DNA from: Actimicrobium sp035984655
GTDB taxonomy: Bacteria > Pseudomonadota > Gammaproteobacteria > Burkholderiales > Burkholderiaceae_D
Reading direction: 5' to 3'
DNA: 64,000 nucleotides
NCBI RefSeq assembly: GCF_035984655.1
Contig: NZ_JAXCHT010000007.1
Span: 1 to 64,000, forward strand
Both the position numbers and the translations under genes were made by a program. Positions 41,272-50,025 of this stretch are shown piece by piece. The first letter of the stretch is position 1, and each line of letters opens with the position of its first letter. The notes under the pieces were generated by a model. It was not told where the DNA came from, ran no database searches, and saw nothing but the letters and a program-made list of their open reading frames with translations.

Positions 41272-42258
41272 TCACGAAATCCACAATGGCGCTTCGTCCA
41301 TCAAGGCAATTTGCTCGCGCAACTCCAGAATCCGGTCCTGCCAGTAGCGTTGCGTGTTAAACCAAGGGAACGCCACCGGGAAGGCCGGATCGTCCCAGCG
41401 CCGCGCCAGCCACGCCGAGTAATGCAGCAGACGCAGCGTGCGCAGCGCCTCCACCAGATGCAGCTCGCGCGGATCGAAGTCGCAAAAGTCTTCGTAGCCG
41501 GCCAGCAGGTCCGACATCTGCCGCGTCATGTCGGCGCGCTCGCCCGACAGCAGCATCCACAGATCCTGAATCGCCGGGCCGGTGCGGCTGTCATCGAAGT
41601 CGACAAAATGCGGACCGGCATCGGTCCACAAGACATTGCCGCTGTGGACATCGCCGTGCAGCCGTAGCACCGCCACATCGCCGGCGCGGTCGTAACAACG
41701 CCGCACGCCGTCCAGCGCCTGCGCGGTCACGGTGCGCCAGGCTTCAAGCAGCTCGGGCGGAATGAAACCGTGTTCCAGCAGCCAGGCGCGCGGCTCTTCG
41801 CCGAAGGTGGTGACGTCAAGACTGGGCCGTTGCAAAAACGGCCGGACCGCGCCAACCGCATGGATGCGGCCGAGAAAGCGGCCGAGCCATTCCAGCGTGG
41901 CCGGGTCTTCCAGTTCCGGCGCACGGCCGCCGTGACGCGGGAAGACGGCGAAGCGAAAGCCGTCCAGATTGTGCAGACTGCGCCCGTCCGGCAAGCGGAT
42001 CGCCGGCACCACCGGGATTTCGAGCCCGACCAGCTCTTCGACAAACGCATGTTCTTCCAGGATGGCGGCGTCCGTCCAGCGACCCGGTCGATAGAATTTT
42101 GCCACCAGCGGTGGCCCGTCATCGATGCCGATCTGGTACACGCGGTTTTCGTAGCTGTTGAGGGCCAGCAAACGGCCGTCGCCATGCAGGCCGATACTGT
42201 CGAGCGCATCAAGCACCAGATCGGGACTGAGTTGGGCAAACGAAGGGTCAGGGGTCAT
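41272..42258 (-). CDS. srkA: Stress response serine/threonine kinase SrkA (YihE)
   Basis: 328 residues, aminoglycoside-phosphotransferase-like kinase fold: ALNSYENRVYQIGIDDGPPL with VAKFYRPGRWTDAAILEE (ATP Lys), AVLRLHGDVHSGNVLWTDAG (catalytic Asp), HFVDFDDSRTGPAIQDLW (Mg-binding DFD). SrkA counters programmed death and Cpx-type envelope stress in enterobacteria. The start at 42258 removes an unlikely 68-residue extension. It is in line with, and 37 bases upstream of, the mtnP gene. Confidence 0.88.
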   Translation of the reverse strand: MTPDPSFAQLSPDLVLDALDSIGLHGDGRLLALNSYENRVYQIGIDDGPPLVAKFYRPGRWTDAAILEEHAFVEELVGLEIPVVPAIRLPDGRSLHNLDGFRFAVFPRHGGRAPELEDPATLEWLGRFLGRIHAVGAVRPFLQRPSLDVTTFGEEPRAWLLEHGFIPPELLEAWRTVTAQALDGVRRCYDRAGDVAVLRLHGDVHSGNVLWTDAGPHFVDFDDSRTGPAIQDLWMLLSGERADMTRQMSDLLAGYEDFCDFDPRELHLVEALRTLRLLHYSAWLARRWDDPAFPVAFPWFNTQRYWQDRILELREQIALMDEAPLWIS

Positions 42259-42362
42259 GGCCGCATTGTACGGCGCGCGCGGCCATCGCAATGGCATTTC
42301 CTGCGCGCTGCAGCAAACAGGGGGATACACTACGCCCAACCCCATCTTGCCCGGAGCTTTTG

Positions 42363-43058
42363 ATGCACCTCGACCAGCCTTTATCCGACAAAGAGTTCGA
42401 CGAACTCGACAAATTCCTGCTATCCGACCGCTGTGCCGATGACGGCATGACCATGGATTCACTGCACGGCTACCTGACCGCGCTGGTGATCGGCCCCGAG
42501 CCGGTGCCGCTGCAGGAGTGGCTGCCCGGCGTCTGGGGCGAGTCCAGCGAGGACGGACCGAAGTTCAAGTCGCCCAAGGAGTTCGACCACATCGTCGGCC
42601 TGATCTCGCGCTTCATGAACGAGATCGCGATCACGATGGAGGTTGCACCAAAGGAATTCGAACCGCTATTTTGCGAATTCGAATGGGAAGGCCATCAGGT
42701 CCTCGACGGCGAAGCCTGGGCCTGGGGTTTCTGGGAAGGCATTCAACTGCGCGCCGAGGCGTGGGAAACGATCTGGACCTCCAACCTGGCCGACCTGATG
42801 CGACCGATCTATTTGCTCGGCGCCGAAGAGATCGAAGAAAGCGAAATGCATCTGGTCGATACGCCGCTCAAGGCGCACAAGATGACGGTCGAGCTGGAAG
42901 CGGCGATTCCGCACATCCTGAAATTCTGGGCGCCGCTGCGCAAGTCCGGCGTCGAAACCGTGCAGCGCGAGACGCCGAAGGTCGGGCGCAATGATGACTG
43001 TCCGTGCGGCAGTGGAAAGAAGTTCAAGAAGTGCTGCGGGGCTGAAGGTCAGGCATGA
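42363..43058 (+). CDS. UPF0149 (YecA-like) protein with C-terminal SEC-C zinc motif
   Basis: 231 residues. UPF0149 domain (MTMDSLHGYLTALVIGPEPV, GEAWAWGFWEGIQLRAEAW) followed by a SEC-C motif GRNDDCPCGSGKKFKKCCG that binds zinc, as in SecA and in the YecA family, which can bind SecA or ribosomes. The start at 42363 follows a short T-rich leader. A decayed copy of its middle part lies 800 bases downstream at 43859-43944. Confidence 0.88.
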   Translation: MHLDQPLSDKEFDELDKFLLSDRCADDGMTMDSLHGYLTALVIGPEPVPLQEWLPGVWGESSEDGPKFKSPKEFDHIVGLISRFMNEIAITMEVAPKEFEPLFCEFEWEGHQVLDGEAWAWGFWEGIQLRAEAWETIWTSNLADLMRPIYLLGAEEIEESEMHLVDTPLKAHKMTVELEAAIPHILKFWAPLRKSGVETVQRETPKVGRNDDCPCGSGKKFKKCCGAEGQA

Positions 43059-43139
43059 TTTTGCATCGATTGTCGCCGTTTTGCGATCTCGACCCAGGAT
43101 AGGTTTGCATGCGATTGTGATGGCACCTATGCTGTCATC

Positions 43140-43559
43140 ATGATTTCAGTTGTGATCGACACTAACGTCTTTGTTGCAGGCATGCGCTCTGAAGGCGGCG
43201 CTTCAAGACAGATTCTTCGCGACGCTTTGCAGGGCAAGATTGAGCCATTGTTTGGCAATGTCTTGTGGCTCGAATACGAAGATTTTCTTGGGCGTCCCGT
43301 TTGGACTGACGCCACGACCAACGAGGAGAGGCTGCAAGTCCTGGCCGCCCTGGCAAAGGCCGGACGATGGGTGACGGTCTATTACGGATGGCGCCCAAAT
43401 TTGCCCGATGAGGCGGACAACCACCTGATTGAACTTGCAATTGCTGGCGGGGCCTCTGCAATCATTACCCATAATGTCCGTGACGTTCGCCGTGGTGAAT
43501 TGCTACTAAACGGAATGCGTGTTTACACACCGGCAGAGTACCTGGAGAAAAACCGATGA
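43140..43559 (+). CDS. PIN-domain toxin (putative toxin-antitoxin system component)
   Basis: 139 residues. PIN fold with acidic metal ligands: VIDTNVFVAGMRSEGG (Asp7), the Glu of EYEDFL, DEADNHLIELAIAGGAS (Asp) and HNVRDVRRGEL. These toxins are Mg-dependent RNases that cleave RNA. The toxin gene precedes its antitoxin and overlaps it by 4 bases (ATGA), the reverse of the usual VapBC order but common in this PIN subfamily. Codon and base use is clearly less GC-rich than that of the neighbours, suggesting transfer. Confidence 0.85.
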   Translation: MISVVIDTNVFVAGMRSEGGASRQILRDALQGKIEPLFGNVLWLEYEDFLGRPVWTDATTNEERLQVLAALAKAGRWVTVYYGWRPNLPDEADNHLIELAIAGGASAIITHNVRDVRRGELLLNGMRVYTPAEYLEKNR

Positions 43560-43780
43560 GTATCTTGACAATTCGATTGCCTGACAACACGACAGACCGG
43601 TTGAAATCCATGGCGCGAAGCCGCGGCTTGAGCGTGAATAAACTGGTGGAAGAAATGAGCGCTCAGGCGCTTGCTGCATGGGATACAGAAAATCGATTTC
43701 GCACTTTGGCATCGCAGGGTGATGCGCAAAAGGCGATGGACATTCTGGATCGACTTGGTAGCCAAACCACCGGCAATTAG
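43556..43780 (+). CDS. Antitoxin, ribbon-helix-helix type
   Basis: 74 residues. The N-terminus MSILTIRLPDNTTDRLKSMA followed by RSRGLSVNKLVEEM is a typical ribbon-helix-helix DNA-binding strand and two helices; the C-terminal half would neutralise the PIN toxin. Start overlaps the toxin stop. Such antitoxins repress their own operon; no operator is obvious in the 81 bases before the toxin. Confidence 0.8.
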   Translation: MSILTIRLPDNTTDRLKSMARSRGLSVNKLVEEMSAQALAAWDTENRFRTLASQGDAQKAMDILDRLGSQTTGN

Positions 43781-43785
43781 ACTGG

Positions 43786-43852
43786 TGCAGTTGATTGATC
43801 GCGGCAGGACCCATCATGCGCCGGCACTTCCTGGCGGTTACTCCAGAGCGAT
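43786..43852 (-). pseudogene. Decayed fragment of a thiolase gene
   Basis: The first 19 bases (TGCAGTTGATTGATCGCGG) are identical to 45569-45587 inside the thiolase gene 1.8 kb away. With one base deleted, similarity continues for about 65 bases, up to GAGCGAT. On the minus strand the fragment encodes IAL-E-stop-PPGSAGA against IALGHPLGASGA of the intact gene, with a stop and a frameshift. It is a clear remnant rather than chance similarity. Confidence 0.65.
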
Positions 43853-43858
43853 CACGTG

Positions 43859-43944
43859 GCAAGTTTGAATCGGATGGCCCAACAGTTTCTCGGCAGGGAA
43901 GCCTGGGAATGGGGTTGTTGGGAGGGCATTCAACTGCGCGGCAG
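43859..43944 (+). pseudogene. Decayed fragment of the UPF0149 gene
   Basis: The frame through 43874 reads MAQQFLGREAWEWGCWEGIQ and continues LRGS, matching LDGEAWAWGFWEGIQLRAE of the intact protein encoded at 42363. At DNA level about 86 bases align with 42675-42758 with many substitutions and one compensated indel. Upstream and downstream parts of the gene are missing, and the fragment ends next to the stop codon of the convergent MFS gene. Confidence 0.7.
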
Positions 43945-43946
43945 CG

Positions 43947-45479
43947 TCAGTCAATCTGCCGCTGCCGCGCCGCAAACAACGCCCCCACCACCGCGATAGC
44001 GGCCAAAAAATAGAACCCATCGACCAGCGCCTGGAACTGGGCGTGGCGTGCCATCGCCGGCGCCAGGCTGACCAGCGCCAAGGCGTGCGCTTCCGTGACA
44101 CTGTTCCCGGCCGCACTGAAATCACGTACCAGCGCCTGCAGGGCGGGCGCGAACAGCGGGTTGCGCAAGCTCTCCTGCGCCACCGCCAGCGACTGGTGCA
44201 GTGCCAGCCGGTGCTGTTCGAGGATCAGGATCGAGGCCGTGGCCAGCGACATCGCCATTTGCCGAACGATGTTCTTCAAGCGATAGCCGTGCGCAAACTC
44301 GTCATCGGTAAAGATATTGAAAGCGAGGTTGGCCACCGGCAGGATGATGAAGATGACCAGCAAGCCACGCAGCAACATCGGTCCGAGCAGGGCTGCGACG
44401 CCGGCATCCGGCGGCATCATGGCGATCCAGACCGCCGCGACCAGCGCCAGTAAAAAGCCCGGCACGATGACGAATTTCTTGCGTTTGACCCGTCGCGAAA
44501 AACGGAACCAGACGAACAGCGTGACGGCCGCCAGCAGCGACGGCAAGCCGATCAGGTAGCCAGTCTTTTCGATGCTGTAGCCATGGCCATCCTCCAGCAT
44601 GCGCGGCAGCAGATAACTGAACCCGGTCGACAGGAAATAGTAGAACAGGAACAGCACCAGCCCGATCAGGAAACGTCGCTCACGCAGCGCGTGCAAGCTG
44701 ATCAGAGGGGCCGGATGATGCCACTGGTGATAGCCGAACCAGACCAATGCTGCAATCCCCAGCAGCGCCAGCATCAGGACAGTAGGCGATCCGGTCAATT
44801 GCTCGGAGCGCGCCTTCATCAAGACAATTTGCAGGGCGGCCTGGCCGAACGCAAACAGCATGTAAGGCCACAAGTGCGCCGCGCCACGCTGCTCGGGTTG
44901 GCGGTTACCTGTGTTGGGCAACACGAACAGGGTCGCCGCGACCAGCATCAAGGCGACCGGAACGGTGCAGGCAAACAGGCCGCGCCAGCCGAACTGCGTC
45001 ACCAGCCAGCCGCCCGCCAGTGGCGCGCAGGCGCCGCCCAAAAAGATCATGACCAGAAACGCCCGCAGCGCCTTTGGACGCGCGGCAGCACCAAAGTCGC
45101 GCTGGATCAGGATGCGGCACGCACCCATCATCGGACCGATGAAATAGCCTTGCAGCGAGCGTGCCAGGAATAATTCCAGCGGCGTGTGCGACAGCGCCGC
45201 CAGCACGCCACCCACTGCATACAACGCCAGGCACGCGGCGATATAGCGGCGCTGTCCGAGCCGCTCGACCCACCACTCCTGCTGCAGGATGCCCAGCACG
45301 GCGGCCACCGCATAGCCGCTCGAGACCCAGACGAATTCTGTCAGCGAGGCATGCACGCCATCGGCGATGGCGCGTACAAAGAAAGAGAAAATGGCACTGT
45401 CGAAATAGTCGAGCGCGGTCACCAGCGCGATCGCCCACGGCAGCAGCGCCGGGCGCAGGCGCTGCACCGTCAACGGCAT
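43947..45479 (-). CDS. MFS transporter, DHA2 (EmrB-like) family
   Basis: 510 residues with about 14 membrane spans. Family features: ALDYFDSAIFSFFVRAIADG, QQEWWVERLGQRRYIAACLA, LARSLQGYFIGPMMGACRIL and a central loop (PNTGNRQPEQRG) typical of 14-TM drug exporters. Likely proton-driven efflux; substrate unknown. It ends beside the UPF0149 fragment, so its last residues (AARQRQID) may be a product of that junction. It lies 7 bases downstream of the thiolase gene. Confidence 0.85.
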   Translation of the reverse strand: MPLTVQRLRPALLPWAIALVTALDYFDSAIFSFFVRAIADGVHASLTEFVWVSSGYAVAAVLGILQQEWWVERLGQRRYIAACLALYAVGGVLAALSHTPLELFLARSLQGYFIGPMMGACRILIQRDFGAAARPKALRAFLVMIFLGGACAPLAGGWLVTQFGWRGLFACTVPVALMLVAATLFVLPNTGNRQPEQRGAAHLWPYMLFAFGQAALQIVLMKARSEQLTGSPTVLMLALLGIAALVWFGYHQWHHPAPLISLHALRERRFLIGLVLFLFYYFLSTGFSYLLPRMLEDGHGYSIEKTGYLIGLPSLLAAVTLFVWFRFSRRVKRKKFVIVPGFLLALVAAVWIAMMPPDAGVAALLGPMLLRGLLVIFIILPVANLAFNIFTDDEFAHGYRLKNIVRQMAMSLATASILILEQHRLALHQSLAVAQESLRNPLFAPALQALVRDFSAAGNSVTEAHALALVSLAPAMARHAQFQALVDGFYFLAAIAVVGALFAARQRQID

Positions 45480-45486
45480 GCCGTCA

Positions 45487-46692
45487 TCAGACCCGCTCGA
45501 TGATCAAGGCGATCCCCTGCCCGACCCCGATGCACATCGTGCACAGGGCAAACCGTCCCTGGGTCCGATGCAGTTGATTGATCGCGGTGGTGACCAGCCG
45601 GGCGCCGGAGGCGCCAAGCGGATGACCCAGCGCGATTGCGCCGCCGTTCGGATTGACGCGCGGATCATCATCGCGCAAACCGAGGTCGCGCAGCACTGCC
45701 AGTCCTTGCGCGGCAAACGCTTCGTTGAGCTCGATCACATCCATCTGCGCCATCGTCACGCCGGTTTGCACCAGCAGCTTGCGCGTGGCCGGGGCCGGAC
45801 CGATGCCCATGATGCGCGGCGGCACGCCGGCGGTGGCCATGCCGATCACGCGGGCGCGCGGCGTCAGCTGGTTCTTGTGGGCGGTGCGTTCGTCGGCCAG
45901 CAACAGGGCGCAGGCGCCATCGTTGATGCCAGAGGCGTTGCCGGCAGTAACGGTGCCACCGGCATGCACGATCGGCTTGAGTTTGGCCAGCGCTTCGATG
46001 GAAGTTGCGCGCAGGTGTTCGTCGCGGGTAAAGATCAGCGGATCGCCATTGCGGTGCGACAGCGTGACCGGGGTGATTTCGTCGTCGAAGAAACCGAGTT
46101 CCTGCGCCGCCTGGGCCTTGCGTTGCGAGTTCAGCGCAAAGCGGTCCTGCGCCGCGCGGTCAACGCCGAATTCGGCGGCGACGTTCTCGGCAGTCTCGGG
46201 CATCGAATCGACGCCGTACTGGGTCTTCATGAGCTTGTTGATGAAACGCCATCCGATGGTGGTGTCGTAGAGCTGGGTGTCGCGGGCAAACGCCGTGTCG
46301 GCCTTGCCCATCACGAACGGCGCCCGGCTCATCGATTCGACGCCGCCCGCAATCATCATGCCGGCTTCGCCGGCGCGAATCGCGCGTGCCGCGGTACCGA
46401 CCGCATCAAGGCCGGAACCGCACAGCCGGTTGATCGTCGCCGCCGCCACGCCGACTGGCAAGCCGGCCAGCAAGGCAGCCATGCGTGCGACGTTGCGGTT
46501 GTCTTCACCGGCCTGGTTGGCGCAGCCGTACAGGACATCGTTGACCTGCTCCCAGTCGACCGACGGATTGCGGATCATCAGCGCCGCCAGCGGAATCGCA
46601 CCGAGGTCATCGGTCCGGATCGCCGCCAGGCTGCCGCCGTAGCGGCCGAATGGGGTGCGGATGGCGTCGCAAATGAAGGCTTGAGTAATCAT
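45487..46692 (-). CDS. pcaF: 3-oxoadipyl-CoA thiolase
   Basis: 401 residues with the thiolase signature: nucleophile Cys91 in INRLCGSGLDAV, NEAFAAQGLAVLRDLGL, His in NPNGGAIALGHPLGASGARL and a second Cys in LCTMCIGVGQG. DDDPRVNPNGGAIALGH and VYGCANQAGEDNRNVARMA-type N-terminal sequence are the PcaF/PaaJ subgroup, which cleaves 3-oxoadipyl-CoA to succinyl-CoA and acetyl-CoA at the end of beta-ketoadipate or phenylacetate breakdown. No other genes of those pathways are in the window. Confidence 0.85.
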   Translation of the reverse strand: MITQAFICDAIRTPFGRYGGSLAAIRTDDLGAIPLAALMIRNPSVDWEQVNDVLYGCANQAGEDNRNVARMAALLAGLPVGVAAATINRLCGSGLDAVGTAARAIRAGEAGMMIAGGVESMSRAPFVMGKADTAFARDTQLYDTTIGWRFINKLMKTQYGVDSMPETAENVAAEFGVDRAAQDRFALNSQRKAQAAQELGFFDDEITPVTLSHRNGDPLIFTRDEHLRATSIEALAKLKPIVHAGGTVTAGNASGINDGACALLLADERTAHKNQLTPRARVIGMATAGVPPRIMGIGPAPATRKLLVQTGVTMAQMDVIELNEAFAAQGLAVLRDLGLRDDDPRVNPNGGAIALGHPLGASGARLVTTAINQLHRTQGRFALCTMCIGVGQGIALIIERV

Positions 46693-46752
46693 GATGTGCT
46701 TTGCATGATTTATCGTTGGAAAAAATCCGATCCCGGCCCGGCCGAGAGCGGT

Positions 46753-47352
46753 TTATGCCTTGATGAAGTGTTCGCGGTAGTAGCGCAATTCTTCGATCGA
46801 TTCGATGATGTCGGCCAGCGCGGTGTGCTTCTGGTGTTTCTTGAAACCGCTGGCAAGTTCCGGTTTCCAGCGCTTGCACAATTCCTTGAGTGTGGAAACG
46901 TCCAGATTGCGGTAGTGGAAAAAGGATTCCAGCTTTGGCATGCCGCGCGCCATGAAGCGGCGATCCTGGCAAATCGAATTGCCGCACATCGGCGATTTTC
47001 CGGCCGGCACGTAGTCTTTTAGAAATGCGATCAGTGCTTCTTCGGCGTCTGCTTCCGAGACTGTCGAAGCCTTGACCCGTTCGATCAGGCCGGAACGGCC
47101 GTGGGTGCCCTTGTTCCACGCATCCATCCCATCGAGCGCCGCGTCAGACTGATGAATCGCGAACACCGGGCCCTGGCCAAGGATGTTCAGTTCCGAATCG
47201 GTGACCACCACCGCGACTTCAATGATGCGATCGTTCTCCGGGTCCAGCCCGGTCATCTCCATATCCAGCCAGACCAGATTGAATTCGTTCGGGCGCGGCA
47301 GGGCGGTTTGTGGCTCGGCCAATGCGTCGGCGTGTTCGGCTGCTTGTGACAT
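46753..47352 (-). CDS. orn: Oligoribonuclease
   Basis: 199 residues, DEDDh exonuclease: LVWLDMEMTGLDPENDRIIE (DxE), MCGNSICQDRRFM (D), and HTALADIIESIEELRYYREH (H/D). Orn degrades 2-5 nucleotide RNAs, including pGpG from cyclic di-GMP turnover, which fits the many GGDEF/EAL proteins in this window. AAGGAAA lies before the ATG at 47352. It is divergent from the M48 protease gene across 56 bases. Confidence 0.93.
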   Translation of the reverse strand: MSQAAEHADALAEPQTALPRPNEFNLVWLDMEMTGLDPENDRIIEVAVVVTDSELNILGQGPVFAIHQSDAALDGMDAWNKGTHGRSGLIERVKASTVSEADAEEALIAFLKDYVPAGKSPMCGNSICQDRRFMARGMPKLESFFHYRNLDVSTLKELCKRWKPELASGFKKHQKHTALADIIESIEELRYYREHFIKA

Positions 47353-47408
47353 AATCGTTTTCCTTCGCGTTTTACTTCTACAGCGGCCCATTTTCTCACA
47401 GGGAAAGC

Positions 47409-48665
47409 ATGTATTCACTCGGGTTTTCAATTTTGTTTGTCGGCTTTGTACTGGTCACTTTGGCAATGCGGTTCTGGCTCGCCAGCCGCCAGCTGCGCCA
47501 TGTGGCGGCGCATCGGGCTGCGGTGCCGGCCCAGTTCGCGGAAAAAATACCGCTCGCTGCGCACCAGCGCGCCGCCGACTACACCAGCGCCAAAACCCGC
47601 TTCGGTCTGCTGCAGTTGCTGGTCAGTACCGCGGTACTTATTGGTTTTACATTGCTGGGTGGCCTGCAGGCGCTGTCGGCCCTGCTGCCGCCCTTCATCG
47701 GCACCGGGATGGTGTATCAGCTGGGCTTGCTGGTGGCGTTTGCGCTGATCTCCGGGCTGATTGATCTGCCGTTCGATTACTACAAGCAGTTCGTGCTTGA
47801 ACAGCGCTTCGGCTTCAACAAGATGACGCGCGGCCTGTTCTTCGCCGACATGCTCAAGGGCGTGCTGCTCGGCGCGGCCATCGGGCTGCCGCTGATCTGG
47901 GTGATCCTGACTCTGATGGAAAAATCCGGCGCGCTGTGGTGGTTTTATGCGTGGCTGGTGTGGAGCGGTTTCCAGCTGTTGATGCTGGTGCTGTATCCGA
48001 CCGTGATCGCGCCGCTGTTCAACAAGTTCACGCCGCTGGCCGACGATAGTCTGCGTGCCCGCATCGAAGGCCTGATGCAGCGTGTCGGCTTTGCGTCGAA
48101 GGGCTTGTTCGTGATGGACGGCTCGAAACGCAGCGCGCATGGCAATGCGTATTTTTCCGGCTTTGGCGCGGCCAAGCGCATCGTGTTTTTCGACACCTTG
48201 CTGGCACGCCTGGCGCCACCCGAGATCGAGGCGGTGCTGGCGCACGAACTGGGTCACTTCAAGCTCAAGCACATCATCAAGCGCATTGCGATGATGTTCG
48301 CGCTGTCGCTGGCCTTTCTGGCGCTGCTGGGCTTTCTGAAAACCCAGTTATGGTTCTACACCGGCCTGGGCGTGCAGCCGAGTGCGTTTGCCAGCAACGA
48401 TGCGATGGCGCTGATCCTGTTCATGCTGGTGCTGCCGGTGTTCACGTTTCTGTTGGCACCGCTGACCTCGATCAGCTCGCGCAAGCATGAATTCGAAGCC
48501 GATGCGTTTGCCGCCACCCACACCGATGCGCGCGATCTGGTATCGGCGCTGGTGAAACTGTACGAAGACAATGCCTCGACGCTGACCCCGGACCCGCTCC
48601 ACTCGGCCTTTTACGACTCCCATCCACCCGCCACCGTGCGCATCAGCAGACTGCTGGCGGCTTAA
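47409..48665 (+). CDS. M48 family membrane metallopeptidase (Ste24-like)
   Basis: 418 residues. Several membrane segments frame the zinc site HELGHFKLKHI (His279, Glu280, His283), with the third ligand in SSRKHEFEADAFAA. The N-terminal region LIDLPFDYYKQFVLEQRFGF is the Ste24/CAAX-protease intramembrane type. It sits in the conserved orn / M48 / phhB / rsgA block. Likely role: membrane protein quality control; the physiological substrate is unknown. Confidence 0.9.
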   Translation: MYSLGFSILFVGFVLVTLAMRFWLASRQLRHVAAHRAAVPAQFAEKIPLAAHQRAADYTSAKTRFGLLQLLVSTAVLIGFTLLGGLQALSALLPPFIGTGMVYQLGLLVAFALISGLIDLPFDYYKQFVLEQRFGFNKMTRGLFFADMLKGVLLGAAIGLPLIWVILTLMEKSGALWWFYAWLVWSGFQLLMLVLYPTVIAPLFNKFTPLADDSLRARIEGLMQRVGFASKGLFVMDGSKRSAHGNAYFSGFGAAKRIVFFDTLLARLAPPEIEAVLAHELGHFKLKHIIKRIAMMFALSLAFLALLGFLKTQLWFYTGLGVQPSAFASNDAMALILFMLVLPVFTFLLAPLTSISSRKHEFEADAFAATHTDARDLVSALVKLYEDNASTLTPDPLHSAFYDSHPPATVRISRLLAA

Positions 48666-48681
48666 ACCAAGGACAACATCC

Positions 48682-49029
48682 ATGACACTGACCGATCTGC
48701 TCGAAAAGAAATGCCGTCCGGTAGAAACCGCGCTGACCACTGCTGGCATCGATGAGCTGCTGGCGCTGATCAAGGGGTGGGCAATGGTCGACGGCAAAGT
48801 GACCAAGGCCTTCGATTTTCACGATTACTACGAAACGCTGGCCTTCATCAACGCCATCGCCTACGTCATCCACGCGGAAGATCACCATCCGGAACTGGTG
48901 GTCACGTATAACCGCTGCATCGTCAAATTCGATACCCACTCGGTCAACCATGGCAAGGGCGGGATTTCCGAAAACGATTTCATCTGCGCGGCCAAGGTCG
49001 ATGCAATTTTCCAGCAGTCGTTTACCTGA
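48682..49029 (+). CDS. phhB: 4a-hydroxytetrahydrobiopterin dehydratase
   Basis: 115 residues. Pterin carbinolamine dehydratase fold with YVIHAEDHHPELVVTYNRCI (the two active-site His residues) and THSVNHGKGGISENDFICAA. It recycles the pterin cofactor of phenylalanine hydroxylase, but can also be a general pterin enzyme; no phhA is seen. AAGGA lies upstream of the ATG. Confidence 0.88.
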   Translation: MTLTDLLEKKCRPVETALTTAGIDELLALIKGWAMVDGKVTKAFDFHDYYETLAFINAIAYVIHAEDHHPELVVTYNRCIVKFDTHSVNHGKGGISENDFICAAKVDAIFQQSFT

Positions 49030-49032
49030 CGC

Positions 49033-49932
49033 ATGGCCAAGCCTGAACAGATCAGCGCGACGATCATTGCCGCGCATGGCCGGCATTATCTGGCGCAAAC
49101 CGATTCGATCAAATTGCAATGCGTTACCCGCGGCAAGAAGAGCGATGTCGCGGTTGGCGACATCGTCAACGTCGCGCTGACCTCGCCGAACCAGGGCGTG
49201 ATCGAATCGATCGCCGAGCGCGCCACGCTGCTGTATCGCTCGGATCAGTACAAATCCAAGCTGCTGGCCGCCAACGTCACGCAATTATTCATCGTGGTCG
49301 CCACCGAACCGGGCTTTTCGGATGATCTGGTGTCGCGCTCACTGGTCGCGGCCGAAGCCGCCGGGGTCAAGCCGCATCTGATTCTCAACAAGATCGACGT
49401 GACCGAATCGCTGGCCAAAACCCGTCAGCGGCTGGCGCAATATGCCGGCCTCGGCTACCCGGTGCATGAAGTCTCGGCACGCGCCGCGCCAGAGGCCGCA
49501 GTCGCGACGCTGGCGCCGCTGCTGGCTGGCAATTCGACCATCCTGATCGGCCAGTCGGGCATGGGCAAGTCGTCGCTGATCAATCTGCTGGTGCCGGACG
49601 CCGATATCGCGGTGCGCGAGATTTCCGCCGCGCTCGATACCGGCAAGCACACCACCACGTTCACGCGCCTGTACCGCACCGCGCCGGACACTGCCATCAT
49701 CGATTCGCCGGGATTCCAGGAATTTGGTTTATACCATTTGTCGGAAGGCATGCTGGAACGTGCCTTCCCGGAATTCAACGCCTTGCTGGGCAAGTGCAAA
49801 TACTACAATTGCCATCACCTGACCGAGCCATCCTGCGCCGTCCTGGCAGCGCTGGCAGCGGGCGAAATCCTGCCGTACCGGCACGCGCTGTACGTGCAAC
49901 TGTTGCACGAGTCATCGCAAAAGCTGTATTGA
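49033..49932 (+). CDS. rsgA: Ribosome small subunit-dependent GTPase RsgA
   Basis: 299 residues: N-terminal OB fold (AIIAAHGRHYLAQTDSIKLQ region), circularly permuted GTPase motifs LNKIDVTE (G4), ILIGQSGMGKSSLINLL (G1) and IIDSPGFQEFGL (G3), and a C-terminal zinc knuckle CKYYNCHHLTEPSCAV. RsgA checks maturation of the 30S subunit. It starts 3 bases after phhB. Confidence 0.93.
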   Translation: MAKPEQISATIIAAHGRHYLAQTDSIKLQCVTRGKKSDVAVGDIVNVALTSPNQGVIESIAERATLLYRSDQYKSKLLAANVTQLFIVVATEPGFSDDLVSRSLVAAEAAGVKPHLILNKIDVTESLAKTRQRLAQYAGLGYPVHEVSARAAPEAAVATLAPLLAGNSTILIGQSGMGKSSLINLLVPDADIAVREISAALDTGKHTTTFTRLYRTAPDTAIIDSPGFQEFGLYHLSEGMLERAFPEFNALLGKCKYYNCHHLTEPSCAVLAALAAGEILPYRHALYVQLLHESSQKLY

Positions 49933-49967
49933 TCGGGTTTCTGCGGTGAATTGCCGATCCGATCCCT

Positions 49968-49973
49968 TATAAT
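49968..49973 (+). promoter_or_regulatory. -10 box of a promoter before argF
   Basis: A perfect TATAAT in the 93-base gap between rsgA and argF. No consensus -35 lies at the right spacing (a TTGCCG at 49951-49956 is only 11 bases away), so a factor or an extended element may be needed. A start near 49980 would give a leader of about 46 bases. Confidence 0.45.
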
Positions 49974-50025
49974 CAATTGTTCATCCAACCGGCGCCAGGC
50001 AGAGTCCCGCTCAGCCGATTTCATT

